64,000 nucleotides of DNA from Jaapia argillacea MUCL 33604 (taxonomy: Eukaryota > Basidiomycota > Agaricomycetes > Jaapiales > Jaapiaceae): assembly GCA_000697665.1 (NCBI GenBank), contig KL197710.1:1649036-1713035 (forward strand), given 5' to 3'. The translations under genes and the position numbers were made by a program. The notes below the pieces were generated by a model. It had not been told where the DNA came from. It did not search any database and saw nothing but the letters and a program-made list of their open reading frames with translations. Below, in pieces: positions 33,197-45,100 of this stretch (within the stretch, counting starts at the first letter, position 1; every line of letters starts with the position of its first letter).

Positions 33197-35045
33197 TCAG
33201 TTTATGTTCAACCCTTTACTGTCGTCCCACTTGGTCATCAATACATTGCTGGGCATCCCGAAGGGATCCATCGCTTTGCGTGAAACCTCTACCCCTGCAA
33301 TGGGGAGTTTCTCCGGTTTCAGGATACCAAGCTGCGAGGCCCGAATAATTATATCTACCCTGCTTGCAATGGCGAAACCCGCACCTGCACGAGAACTGAA
33401 GCTTGGTCCCAATATCTACGCAGACGTTGGATCTCACCCTATTGAGAGAAAATCGGTAGAACTCACATATGTCTATGCGATGGTGAGCCCCATCAGAATA
33501 GTTGGGAAACAGGCTTTTGTCACTTACTCAAAGGTCAATTTGTCCCCTCTGAATGCAACTACGCCCACCAGCGCGATTTCGAGCTTCTTTCCTGAATATG
33601 GCCTCAGTTGATAATCAATTTGTCGAACCCCATGATATCCCTTGCCCACCCGTTGGCTTGATCCCCGGCACGAGCCAGTCAATCTCCTGTGCATCATGAA
33701 TCGCTAATCGTGTGGCGCGTGGTGCTCAACGACCAACTCACAGTAGTGTGCGTGCATTTAAACACCATTTCGTCAATGATTCGGTCGGCACCAACTGGCG
33801 GGATGATGTGCTCGCTTGTCAGTTCATAAAGCTGATGGCCTTACCAGTTCGAGATATAGTTATCATCTCGCTGTCAGGTGGTGTCACATCGACTCCAGTA
33901 AAGTGATACTGACATTGGAGCATTCAGTCCGCAGGTCGCGTTGACATTGTCATCAAGGGTACAGACCTTGTAAAACCGAGCCAAATCCTCGTAGCCAACT
34001 CCACCAGTCATGGTCGGAATATGATTCACATATGGTGCGCTAACCTACTTAGAGCGTCAGAAGTTAGATTTTCTACTTCAAGGATTCCTGAGTCAGACCA
34101 TGGTTGCCATTGTTTCTGGATCATTTGGTAATGAGTTTAATCAGCTTGCAATTTGAAGAGGACAAACTGGGTGCGTCTCGTTCAACAAATTCCTATGGTT
34201 AGATCGTTGGATTAGCTTTTTGCGAATAGGACTTCGCGAGACATACAAAGTAGGTGTGTCTCTCCCATAGCTTCTCCAGATCGAAGTGTGGTCCAAGGTG
34301 TCTTCGCAACAACGCCAGTGTTCGGGTGTAGGACACACCGGTCGCTGACCGTATGTACGGATCTGTCGCCGAAGTTTCGCCGGCTTTGACTTGTGCTGGT
34401 GCCTTCTTTAGTAGAGGGAAAGGTGGAGACTCCGGGACAAAGGGATAAGTATAGGTCGTGATTGGGGTGTATGCCGATGAAGGGAGCCGATGCGATGCCA
34501 AGTTCGAGTCTGCCAGGGCTAAGATCTGCGCATGGAGAAGTTCCTGGGAGGAGGCCAGGTGAATAATCGTCCTGCAATACCGCCAATTCAGCTCAGTGAA
34601 TCATGTCCGTGCTGCTGAATGGGAACCTCACGGCAAATATTCTCCTTGGTGGCCTTCAACGAGGAGATCCTTTGGCTCCGCACTGGGGCAGTAATGTACC
34701 AACACCTTCAACCTAACAATTTGGCTGGCCGCCATATGTACGACCTTCGCATCCTCTGCGCTCAAGCCATAGGTTATGATGGCACATTCGACCTTTCCAA
34801 GGTCGGAAAAGGATGCACTCAGTGTATCGGTCAATACATTGTCGTCAGGGGGTGGATAATCGATGTGATTGACCGTATAACCTTCTTGGGAGAACTGTTG
34901 GCAATGGTGAGGGATTATATGGATATGAACGATAAATCATCACAAGTACCTGCTCACACCACCCTATGTATTCGGACGGAAGTAGCAATAGCAGCGTCGC
35001 CGGAAAATCTACCGCCGCGACAGCATTGGCGAATTTGCGAGTCAT
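33197..35045 (-). CDS. Dienelactone-hydrolase-like / SnoaL-like fusion protein
   Basis: The N-terminal part reads MTRKFANAVAAVDFPATLLL, PSEYIGWCEQ, then after an intron FSQEGYTVNHIDYPPPDDNV and VECAIITYGLSAEDAKVVHM, VLVHYCPSAEPKDLLVEGHQ. This has the outline of an alpha/beta-hydrolase core of the dienelactone hydrolase type found in many fungi, but the nucleophile box GxCxGG is not seen, so catalysis is doubtful. The C-terminal part reads LRRHLGPHFDLEKLWERHTY, APYVNHIPTMTGGVGYEDLA, ADRIIDEMVFKCTHTT, EIALVGVVAFRGDKLTFE, LGILKPEKLPIAGVEVSRKA and ends DSKGLNIN. This is a SnoaL/NTF2-like cone fold. Fungal databases often call such proteins carboxymethylenebutenolidase; substrate and role are unknown. 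About eight introns are needed, and I have not fixed all of their ends. Confidence 0.74.
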
Positions 35046-35283
35046 AGTAGGTAGCAGACAATATATAGCCTTTATCGCCGTCTGCGAGTCTTATGGGTGC
35101 AGCAGATTTAGACGGTGGGAATTCGTCAGCTTTGCAGAATTCGAAGACAGCAGGAGAAACAGAGACCAATCAAATGTATGCAGATTAGCAGATAGTACAG
35201 GATGAGTTGTATTTGATAATGAATATGCAAGAGCGACGAACACGTAAGAAAGAAAGAGAGTCCAGATATCCTTGATTGTAACC

Positions 35284-38200
35284 TTATTCTATTGGCGTGG
35301 TCTCTCCACCCCAGCTAGCCCTAATACTGCCTCTACTCCTAGCCGACGGTTTCCTAGTGAATGGTGTGATATGGGGGGTGGTATCGTCTTCATTCTCGTA
35401 GGTGTCCATAGGATCAATATCCGGAGAGGGTTCCCTGTCCTCCTCTTCCGGCTCTGAAAGCTGGACCCATCGAGCAGCTGACCTGACGCCATCCACCCAA
35501 CGGAGAGTATCGACGCTAACGTCTCGCAATTGCTTGCTCTTTAACTGATAGGAGACAGCACCACGTCGGTTCATGCTGGCGCGGCTCGCACTCCGAGTCA
35601 CATCCAGAGCTTCGAGTTGGTCGCTACGCCGTTTCTCGTTTGGAGGCAGCACGGGAGCTGCACCCAACATACGAGGGTCAGAAGGGAACAGTAGCGGGAG
35701 CATGAACCTTGAATCTAGTAGCTCGCCCAGAGCTTGGGGAGGTTTCGCAGGCTCCCAAGCAGACTTCTCTTGGGCTCTATCAAACAACATATCGATGTTG
35801 CGTTGAGCAGTACCCAACTCGGACGAAGTGGTTGAAATGGAGGTGGCGCGGAGGTTATCGTTGAAGGATTCATTGTCCTCGTAATCCCGATCAATCTAAG
35901 GAGGGGGATTCAGTATTTCGTACGTGAAGAGAAAACGGAACACAAACCTCCTTACGCAGTGCCTCTACTCCTAGCTTGACTCGATGCCGTTCCCAGTCTT
36001 TCTGGAGCTGAGCAAGGTATTGTGTACACTCCTCAGTCATCCGGCCCTCGTTGACCTCATATTTGTAGTCGCGTACAGCTCGTCGCATCTGTGGAACGTT
36101 GAATTCGCCTCGTGCGGCATGATCTGATTATCCCTCACCTGCAAAGGATTGAGATGCTTCATGGTTTGAATGGTGGCAATAAGATTGGCGAACTCTGTGA
36201 TAGAGGACAGACACTGAGGAGGCGGTCAGACCTTCGGAAGCAGGGGAAGGATATCAAATTACTTGTAACCAATTGAGGAGCTCTCGAACTGGAGCGAAGT
36301 GCGACTCGACTCCACGAGGGAGGGCCATTTTACCCACCCACTCCTCCAACGTGCTGACGTTAACACTAATTTGGATAGCTTTCGATCTAAACGACGCTCA
36401 ATAAGACTGGATGAGAGTCAATTGTGTGGTGACTGACCGACAAAGATATTTCTTGCGAGTCAGGATACGATTGAATGTTTCGCCTGCCTCGCTATTAGTG
36501 TCGCCTCATGAATTGAGAAGGAAGGGTTTGCTCACAAGCTGTCCAGTACATGATCTGCGACCATAACTGTGTGATAAGAGCCGGGTTAACTCCTGCAAGG
36601 GTCAGAAGCGTGTGGAGCGCGGACAAAAACCCGGTCACATCAGCCATCGTAGGGGATGTAGATATATCTTGAAAGAGTGCTTGCAGTGGTGTTGGAGGAC
36701 CGCGAGCACGAGACAAGCTTTGAGCGAACGAGGAGAAGCTTCTGGAGTGAGTCTGGGGTGGAGGCGAAGGAGGGCGGCTGGGGGTGGTCGATGGTGGAGC
36801 GACCCCATTGCGAAGGGGTGTTCCAGAGGTCGAAGGTGTGACTGTCGCAGTTGTATTCTTCTTCTTGGTTCCAAATGAGCGTAAAAACGACCACTCCGAT
36901 TCAAACTGGATGGATTCGAATTCGGAGGAGAGTGGCGAGTAATCGAGAAGAGCGGAATCGAGTAATTGATCTATTCTCTGCTCCGCGAAACGGATGATGA
37001 ACACTTGGAGAGTGACATTTGAGTTACTGGAGGACGAAGATGCTGAGAGAAGACGCACCAAAGATCGAGTTAATTAATTCTTCGATAATATCGAACGACC
37101 CAAGAAGCAGGCAAGCCTCGTTGATAGATTCGTCACACCTCATGAGGTGAAGCCACACTGTTGCGTTATAAAGCCAGAAAACCAGACAGGTGATATCTTC
37201 AGTTTGGCTCTGCGATTTCGAAAAATATTTGGCTAGATGCTCCAAGGTATATCGGAAAAAATTGAACTCACCAACATCGTTGCCTCGATGGAATCCGTAG
37301 CGCCGAGAATAAACTCCTCCAGCCATGTATGGTCACATGTCAGACATGCGAATCGAGCCAGTCGGTACAACAGCTTGGCGGGATGGGAATTTCCTAGGGA
37401 TATTGGAAAGTTGAGGATGAGAGATTGGAAGATGTATGGTAGCGATTCCGGAGAATAGACAAGCATCGACGTGTAGTCCAAAGGAGGTGTCTGCGGGGGA
37501 ATGAGATCATGACGAGAATTGCCTTAAAATACCCACATATAATTCTTCGGAGACTTCTTCCTCTTCCTCGTCCTCAGAAGACTCTGTGTCTGAGTCGTCT
37601 GCACCCCACCATTTGGGAGCAATTCCCAAGGTTGATCCAATCTCATTTCTTATGCTCTTCTCCTTCCCTTTCCGCTTCCTACGGCTCTCCAGAAGTCGTC
37701 GGGCCTCCTCAAGTTTGCCACCACTCCAACCTTCACTGCGCATTGCCTCTTCGAGGAGCAAAGCAACATCCTCGCGTCCGGGAACAGTAGAATGAGCCGT
37801 GACGATATCCAAGGCTGTCAATTTCCGCCTCGTCTTCACGAAGAGCGAAGCACCTCGTGTTAACAGGTACGACACTAACGTAGGTGGCGCAAACAGAGCC
37901 GCATGGTGTAATGGCGTCCACCCAGCTGTTGTCCGGGTCGAGGGTTAGCATGCGACTCCATCGGATCGAAGGAGTCTCTCACAATTATCGGCCACATGAA
38001 TATCGGCACCCTGGGAGGCGAGAAGCCGCACACACTCCTCCCTTTCCACGTCTCGCTCGGATTCCGAACCGAATCCAAGTATCGTGACGCTGATCAGGCT
38101 TAAGCCGTCCTCGTCCTGAACACCCAGGTCAACGTAAGCTTGCGCCTGAGAGTCGGTGAACAGATATGACAACAGCGAAAGGTCTCCAAAGACGCAGGCA

Positions 38201-38355
38201 CGGGACATGCAATGGGAGACGAGTTCTGACTTCTGAGCGGGTGAAAGCCCAGAATGTCGGGATAAGAGAGGGGCGATTTGCGATGGCAGCGGGTACAGAG
38301 GATGTAGGTCCGGTTCTGGCGATAAATCCAACCTTTGGAACGATGAAGACGCCAT
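35284..38355 (-). CDS. Ankyrin-repeat and DIL (dilute) domain protein
   Basis: The start at 38355 reads MASSSFQRLDLSPEPDLHPL. Ankyrin-type repeats follow: CMSRACVFGDLSLLSYLFTD, VQDEDGLSLISVTILGFGSE, CVRLLASQGADIHVADN, then GWTPLHHAALFAPPTLVSYL and LTRGASLFVKTRRKLTALDI. An acidic stretch (DTESSEDEEEEEVSEELY) leads to the DIL region: YIFQSLILNFPISLGNSHPA, LVFWLYNATVWLHLMR, FIIRFAEQRIDQLLDSALLD, FLSALHTLLTLAGVNPALIT, QLWSQIMYWTAC, SKAIQISVNVSTLEEWVGK. The Q-L-(F/W)-S-Q-I-M-Y-W block is the DIL signature also found in the type V myosin cargo tail. There is no myosin motor here. A Ser/Pro-rich insertion lies near 36720-36870. The last exon ends WGGETTPIE at 35284. Fungal ankyrin-DIL proteins are common but poorly studied; a link to actin or vesicle transport is only inferred. 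Confidence 0.84.
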
Positions 38356-38714
38356 CTTGAAATGTTCCCAAATACCAGAGGGCTATCAACCAACGCCCCT
38401 TTCTGCGCGTGACAGGTTTCAACTCTCCCACTACTGATTTGTGGCGACAGGGAGAAAATCTGAGAGATTGGAGGCAGATTCTAGTGTGTAGATCAGATGA
38501 GAATGGTTATAACGAGGCAAGCAGGCGGTCAATCATTCGAGTTCGCAAAGTACAACGACACAGGGCCCGGTTGCCCAACGATTGCGGGATTGGTGCCACA
38601 TGGAGTTGTGGATGTCTGCTTTTGGGCACAGATGCGCCGGCATCAATCCGAGTTTCGATCTCAAAAATCACGTTTTGACTATCTTCTGCACCACTGCTCG
38701 GTCCACCACTTACA
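38356..38714. other. Divergent promoter region, ANK-DIL (-) and RRP15 (+)
   Basis: These 359 bp separate two start codons pointing away from each other. I see no clear TATA box for either gene and no other feature. Confidence 0.5.
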
Positions 38715-39556
38715 ATGCCAGCAGCAAAAAGACAGAAAATTCGCGAAGACGTGCAGAGTTCCGCGGATGAAGAAATGTATAGTGACGCGGAAGAGGATGT
38801 AGCCGTGGAAGACTTGGGTGGAGATCTGTCTTATGGGTCTAACTCGGACTCTGGGGAGGAGGAGGAGGATGGGTCGGCTGACACGGAGGACGAAATCAAC
38901 AACACGAAAAGAATGAAATCGAAGAAGACTCTGAAGCGCAAGCGGCGTGCCACAGAGCCGTCCAATTTTGGTGCTACACTCCAGTCTCTCTTGGATACCG
39001 ATGCTCCCTCGACCCTCCCCTTGTCCCTAAAACCCGCAATTGCACGGAGGCGGAATGATGAAAAATTGGAGTTGAAGGCGAAAAAAGTCTTGCAGGTCGA
39101 AAGGAAGGAGAAGGAGGACAAGGGGAGGATAAGAGATGTCATCGGTGGTTGGGGTGGGGAAGGTGAGAGAGCCTTGAGGAAGGTTGCCCAGCGAGGTGGT
39201 GAGTGTTGTGCTCATTTTACCTTGCATACTACTGATCCTTATCTACACCAGTCGTCAAATTGTTCAACGCGATTCAACAATCACAAGCAGCAGCTTCTCA
39301 AAAGGCCGAGGACGTCAAGACGCTGAGGGGGACAGGCAAGGCAACCCTTCCCGCACCGTCCCATGATAGCAAGGCAAAAGCTAAGCAAAAAGCGAAGCGC
39401 AAGGATGTTGGCATTAGTGGGGGGAAAGATGGTAAAGTCGTCATTTCTCAGCACAGTTGCGCAGATCGGTCTCATGCCTTCCTTGCTTCAGCTGCTCTCG
39501 GGAAAGATGATTTCCTCGATCTTATTCGCTCTGGTGGAGTCGTTTCAAAGTCATGA
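38715..39556 (+). CDS. RRP15: Ribosome biogenesis protein Rrp15
   Basis: Rrp15 is a nucleolar factor for pre-60S maturation. The start at 38715 gives MPAAKRQKIREDVQSSADEE, then an acidic stretch (YGSNSDSGEEEEDGSADTED), a basic stretch (MKSKKTLKRKRRATEPSNFG) and the conserved domain: FGATLQSLLDTDAPSTLPLS, KPAIARRRNDEKLELKAKKV, ERKEKEDKGRIRDVIGGWG and ERALRKVAQRG. An intron (GTGAGT near 39200 to CACCAG near 39252) joins VVKLFNAIQQSQAAASQKAE. A further intron (donor GTAAAG near 39433, acceptor GCTTCAG near 39492) is likely before the end, KDDFLDLIRSGGVVSKS at 39556, which corresponds to the family's FL..L.SGG end block. Length of about 240-270 residues is normal. Confidence 0.86.
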
Positions 39557-40018
39557 CAACACAGGCCCGCAGCGCACCTGCTTTCTGGGGGACTAAGCTG
39601 CATCGGATTTAGCTCGTCGTCCGAGAAGTTATGTAGGTGTGTACAAGCCCCGTGCTTCACCTTTCCATCAGGCACAGTCTGTATCACAGGTCGGGCACAT
39701 GAATGGAGGTCGGTTTCTCGCCTAAGTGTTGGAACATCTTCTAGAAATCTGGAGGCTAGAAGAAAGTTTGGGACTTGCGCTGCATCCTCGCCTGACCCTC
39801 CTCAAGCACAAACCTTCCTTGAGTCAAGCTAGTCAAGGCTTCTCCATATGCACACTATAATCTTAACCCTGTACCTTATCTATACCACGATTTTCTGTAT
39901 GCACCTTCCCGCCACAGGTCCTTAAGGGTCGGCTCGTGATTGGACTCGGAGGTTGCCGACCTGCCCTCAAGCTCACCGCTGACTTTTAAACTTCTTTCCT
40001 TTTGTCCATGCGGTCGTC
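39557..40018. other. Intergenic region upstream of GID8
   Basis: This holds the RRP15 3' flank and the GID8 promoter. A CTATACCACG and a TATCTATACC stretch near 39875 are weakly TATA-like. No gene is seen. Confidence 0.45.
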
Positions 40019-41216
40019 ATGGTCAGTGCATTTTCTCGGATTGCTCCTTGCCCTCTAGCTCATACTCATTCGAGGCACGAACACTCAGACCCCTAAGATT
40101 CCGATTAGAAATGAGGAATGGGAGCGAAGGTTACACGAAGTTCAGGTGACCAAGACGTGAGTTTTCGTTTTACAATGTGTTTATCGTTTGTGAGAACATG
40201 GGCGGTTCAATGGGATGAAAGTAACATTGGGAATCTCTCTGATACCCCTTGAAGAGTAAAACGTTATTGCATGTATTATCTGAACCGACCGCCCTATTGT
40301 CTTTTGAATTCGTTGCAATTGCTGATATCATTTTCATTTCAGGGACCTCAACCGTCTGATTATGGATTATCTTGTTATCGAGGGCTATAAATCCGCTGCG
40401 GAGGAGTTCAGTCATGAAGCCGGTTTACCGCCTCCTGTGGATCTCGAGAGCATTGAGAGCAGAATGAACATTCGAGAAGCGCTCCATCGTGGTGATGTGG
40501 AGGACGCCATCACGCGGATGAATGACTTGAATCCGGAGGTTAGTGTCTTTTTCGGTGACCGAGTCTGTTGTCTGGCAGACTCCTAGAGGATTAAAACTTT
40601 TCATGCACCACTCTCAGCCCCTTCGGGTCGATGATGAGACTTTTTCCAAAACTTCAGTCTTCAATATGATACTTTTCGCTCCCTCGTAGTTTGTCTCGAA
40701 AAATGCTCACATTCACCCTTTAGATCCTGGACACCAACCCAGCCCTCTATTTCCATCTACAACAACAGAAGCTCATTGAGTGTATTCGAGAAGGTCGTAT
40801 CGGAGATGCACTTCAGTTTGCTCAGGACGAGCTTGCTCCTCGTGGCGAGGAAAGTCCGGAATTCTTGTCCGAACTCGAACGAACTATGGCGCTACTCGCT
40901 TTCGACGCGTCTTCTGCCCCTCCCGCGATCGCCGACTTGTTATCTCCAGCTCAGCGAATCAAGACCGCTGGGGAAGTGAATGCTGCCATTTTGGAGAGCT
41001 TTAGCCAAGGCAAGGAGGCAAAGGCTGTAGGGTTATTAAAACTGATGTGTTGGGGTGAATCGATGTTGGACGAGAGGGCCGAATTCCCGAAGGTGTGCCC
41101 ATCGACCATCGCGTTTGCTAGAATGGGGTCCTGACTATCAATGGGCTCACCTTCAGGTCGATTTACGAGATGAATTGTTGCCGGAGGGAAGACAGGATTC
41201 TACGATGCGCGGATAA
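40019..41216 (+). CDS. GID8: GID/CTLH ubiquitin ligase subunit Gid8 (LisH-CTLH-CRA)
   Basis: Gid8 is a scaffold of the GID/CTLH E3 ligase, which in yeast degrades gluconeogenic enzymes. The best start is the ATG at 40019-40021, the last three bases of exon 1, before donor GTCAGT. Exon 2 reads TPKIPIRNEEWERRLHEVQV. After a 186-nt intron (40157-40342) comes the LisH block DLNRLIMDYLVIEGYKSAAE and the CTLH block ESRMNIREALHRGDVEDAIT. After a 185-nt intron (40539-40723) the CRA region follows: ILDTNPALYFHLQQQKLIEC, IREGRIGDALQFAQDELAPR, SELERTMALLAFDASSAPPA, AAILESFSQGKEAKAVGLLK, LMCWGESMLDER. The last exon is VDLRDELLPEGRQDSTMRG. Both long introns are about three times the usual size in this window; intron 2 holds a snoRNA candidate. 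Confidence 0.87.
40203..40287 (+). ncRNA. Box C/D snoRNA candidate in GID8 intron 2
   Basis: A terminal stem pairs CGGTT (40203-40207) with AACCG (40283-40287). Box C is the weak GGGATGA at 40212-40218, box D' CTGA at 40239-40242, C' the weak TGAAGA at 40250-40255, and box D CTGA at 40280-40283. The guide before D reads ATTGCATGTATTA; its complement TAATACATGCAAT is a 13-nt stretch I recall from basidiomycete 18S rRNA (GAGCTAATACATGCAATC). The D+5 rule points to the U in TAAU-ACATGC, which by my count equals human 18S Um172, a U45-family site. The poor box C lowers confidence; the long guide match and the stem raise it. Confidence 0.65.
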
Positions 41217-42102
41217 TCGATCCATTTGGTGTATTTGTTGCACTCTATCGGCTCAGTTGTATCATATGGGTTCCATTTTCGATGTCATAATTCATTGTCC
41301 CGTCACGCCATTGTTCGCTGAGTTTCATCTGCTGGATCCACCGGGGTATAGACGACCAGATAAGGGGATAATAACGGCACGACAACGGATTCTGGAATTA
41401 GGAGACTAGCGCTAGCGAAGACAAGAATAGCGTGGTGCAAGCCTGCCCAACCGTTTCATTTGGAACGTCGGCGGTTTCCCAGACAAAGGCCCGACTCCTC
41501 AAGGTGTTTCTGCATTTGAGGGTTCCATCTTAGATTTCAGGATTCTCGTGACAAGGGAGCTTTCCGGTCGGTAGTTTTGAAGGCATTACGACGTGGTGAG
41601 CGCCAAGGTTTGCGCGAAAAGCAGGAGGCCGGAGAGTTGGCAGAGAGCACAAGTCACCGTCTCGGGACCGGTCCCGATGTGAAGGAAAAGACAGGGTGAG
41701 ACACGATACACGAGGTACATGTGCCAGTACGTCAAACATACGGCGCTAGGAGAGAATTTGTGGGCGCCAAACATGCACTTGGAGAATAAAAGTGAGGAAA
41801 GTAATCGGAAATAACGAGTGTAGAGGATCGGCAGTAGATGGAGGAAGCTTTGTCAGCAATATCGGACCTTTGGTTGCAGCCACTTGCGGGCTCGAAACCT
41901 TTTCTGTATCTCGCTGCGTTTTCCATCCGGCCAGGTCAATCACTGACCTTCAACTCCCTCGGCCATTCACTATACCCGCTCCCTCATCATCATATCCCTC
42001 AAATTAAATACCGCAAGCCCTGTGTCGCAGTTCGTTGTATTCTTTTTGGCTCCACCCGTCTCATGTCCACTGACTTTGCCGCCGCCCTTTTCCGCAGGAG
42101 AC
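41217..42102. other. Region between GID8 and BCK1, with an unassigned coding-like stretch
   Basis: At about 41422-41699 on the plus strand two open blocks can be joined across a 30-nt gap with GT and AG ends. The first reads NSVVQACPTVSFGTSAVSQT and the second reads DSRDKGAFRSVVLKALRRGE then RQGLREKQEAGELAESTSHR, ending in a stop at 41699. The second block is basic, helical and coding-like, but 30 nt is too short for a normal intron and I recognise no family. The rest looks like GID8 3' UTR and the BCK1 promoter. Confidence 0.3.
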
Positions 42103-45100
42103 ATGGCAGACGACTACAGGTCAATAGCGACCAGACCCCGCAGAAAGAATATCTTGGTCGTAACGAATCCTGGAGATGACGACAGCAGCAGTGACGACTC
42201 GAACAATGTTCCTTCGAGCTACTACTCCTCTCAACCTCCAATCTACAATAATTATCATCCAACTATACCTCCGAGTCCTGCCTCTCGTTCACCGGCCTTA
42301 GAGAATGTGTCACTCCCTCCATCCTCACACCACCCGCCCCCTTTGAACACGAAATTGCAAGACCACGCCCATCTCTACAATTCATCACGGTCCAACCCAG
42401 CTCTGTCGTCACCATCCAGCACAAGTTCGCCTGCGGTGGAATCTACACCCCCACCAAGCACACCTGGGCAGTCTATTCCCCCAGTCGATCTGGCGGGCGA
42501 TGCCCCACAAAGACAAGAGCCTCAAATCGCACCAATGCCTAACGAACGTAATGAACCCTCGGCACAACAGAACCGAGATATTCCTGGCTCGCGTACGAAC
42601 CTTTTGGATAAAATCAAATCACATCTACCTCATCCCTCTCGCCATGCCCGGCGACCCTCCAGCACCAGTCGTGCCACCACTGTTCGTATCATCAAGACCG
42701 TTCTCGCTAACTTTTACTGAACTCTTTTGACCAGTCTCCTACTGCAACTACCCCGGATTCCTATACCTCATCACCACGGTCTGCAAATGCCGAACGAAGA
42801 GCTGTACTCGTGACCACCGACGCCGACAACTACGTTCGAGTGGACATTTCTGGAGCGAGATCCCCAGATTACATACGAGAGCGGATTTTTACTCATGTGC
42901 GCCTTTTGTCTGTTTGACGCTCTGTGTTGTTACTGACGAGACGATGAGTGCAGTTGCGAATCGCCGACGACGATCAAGATCAGTTCTCCATATACCTGAC
43001 GGAGTTCGGGGCGTTTGCTATGGGAGATGCGCTCTCAGACGACCAAATCTTCGATATCTGTATGAATCGTGGAGATGCAAAGGGTTCCCTGATATTCTTT
43101 GTCTCCCATGGATCTGCGGCTGTTCACGAATCGCATTCCAACCAAGCATCACCGACTGTGAATACCATCCCTCCGCCGATATTACCAAATCGTGGCTATC
43201 CCACTCCCGGGCGCTCACGACCTGGACCTGGGTCAAGGCACGACAGTCAATCATCGTTGAGTGAGCGTTTGCAGCCAGATGTAGCAGCTGGTTACGAACC
43301 GTCCGTCTCAGATGATTTAAATGATGGTGAAAGCAGAGGGACGTTGCGACCTCCAGTCCGACAAATCAACTCAGGCCCACAAATCTCTCAGGGTTTTGTC
43401 CCTCCTTCCCCTGTAGGCGGTCACCGAGCTCCGAGTTTACCCCCGCTGGCACCACTGCGGCCAGTTTCGCCAGTCCCACAACCCACCACGCGACCCCTTT
43501 CTCCCCCTGAATCCTCGTCGCCACTTCGGAGTCGTGTGCGTGGTCCAGATTACGACAGATATGGGGGGCCTACGCCAGTCCTTCAGACACCCTCGACATC
43601 TTCGAACCTCTCCAAGTTTCCCTTTCTGGAGGACAACACACCAACTCCTTCAACATATCGTCCCACCCATTTCCGGTCCGGATCCGATGCAGCTGCTGAA
43701 CGAGAGAGAGCCTTGCAAGAATCAGAGAATCAGTTGGATTACGCGGATAGGTTATGGCGACAGAAAAGGAACGAGAGAGACTATCGTGGGGGTGCAGGAA
43801 CTGGGTCGAAATGCCTGACAGATCGAGCGAGAGAGAAGTTTCAGGATACTGAGTATGGGGATGGTGATAGGAAGATTCAAGGAGATCCATGGGTTGTCGT
43901 TCCACGTGATGTGCCCTCCACATCGTATGGTTACCCCAAGGTGCGGCCAACCACCGGCCCGGACAGCAATCGTGCCCCACCTCCACTTTCGATATCGCGG
44001 CCGCTCATGCGTGATCGAGAATACCGACCCTCTCGTTACCAGACAGGACCAGGACCGTCTCCAAGTCGTCTGCCTATCCCCAATCCTCCGCGTAATCCCC
44101 CTCCACCCCCGCCTATTGGTGCAGCCGAACCGCGCATGACATCCCAAGGCAGGCCTGTTGGCCAAACTGTTCCCCCGAGTTGGGTCGTCTCGTACAAGAG
44201 CCCTCCAAAGAGTGACAGCAAACCGCAGCCTCCACCGCCGCCACCGCCTCCTCCTCCCACTAACATTTGGAATCGTTTGAACTCCACCAAAAGTATGGGT
44301 GATATTGGTGCGGCGTATCGACAGCAGGTTCCTACCGCCCTACAGCCAGGTGCGCGGCGCCCGAAACTACCGATGAGTGGCCAGCCATCCGCAATGTCCT
44401 CTACATCGTATCTGCCGGATCATTCCCCGACCAATTCACGAGATGGTGGTATGCCGGGCAGCCTTCCTAAATCTTACGACCCTCTACGAAATGCTTTCCC
44501 GCCCAACTACGGTTCCCGACCTCTCGCACCCATGGCCACCTCGCAAAGCTCCTACGAAAGTGGTGCTGGAGGCCGCCAAGTTAACTATCCGGGACGCCCT
44601 CCATCGCCCTCTGTCAACTTTTCCAGTATGCTCACTCCCAGTCAGGACCCTTATGCCCGGCCGTCATCTGCTCTGGGTGATATCACATCGTCACCATCCA
44701 CACAGCGACCAGAGAGACGAGTGCAGTCGTTACCTTGGAATGAGCCAGATTCGTCTCATGAAACGGCGACGTTACGGCCGCGGCAGAATACTGCTCAGCT
44801 GCAACGGACAAACGCCTATGCCTCAAGGGACGATACCCCAGAACCGAGGTCTGCGGCTGGTTTTGGTTCGAAGCTACATATCAACCCTTCGGCACTCTAC
44901 GACAGGCCATCCGACATCTATGGCGGCTTAGCAGAACCCTCGTCCTCGAGCTACATCCATCACACACCTCCTCGCAGTCCAATAAGCCCACTCAGCCCCC
45001 GATTCCGTTCTCCGAATAGGTTCAGCGGACACTCTGAGCCTGCTATGCCCACCTCAGATCTCTCTCGTCAGGTCCACCTGGAAGCCGAGGATAGTCCCGA

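Noticed and set aside
35061-35068. ATATATAG as a TATA box for the SnoaL-like gene
   Set aside because: It lies only about 16 nt before the start codon, so a start site 30 nt downstream would fall inside the coding region.
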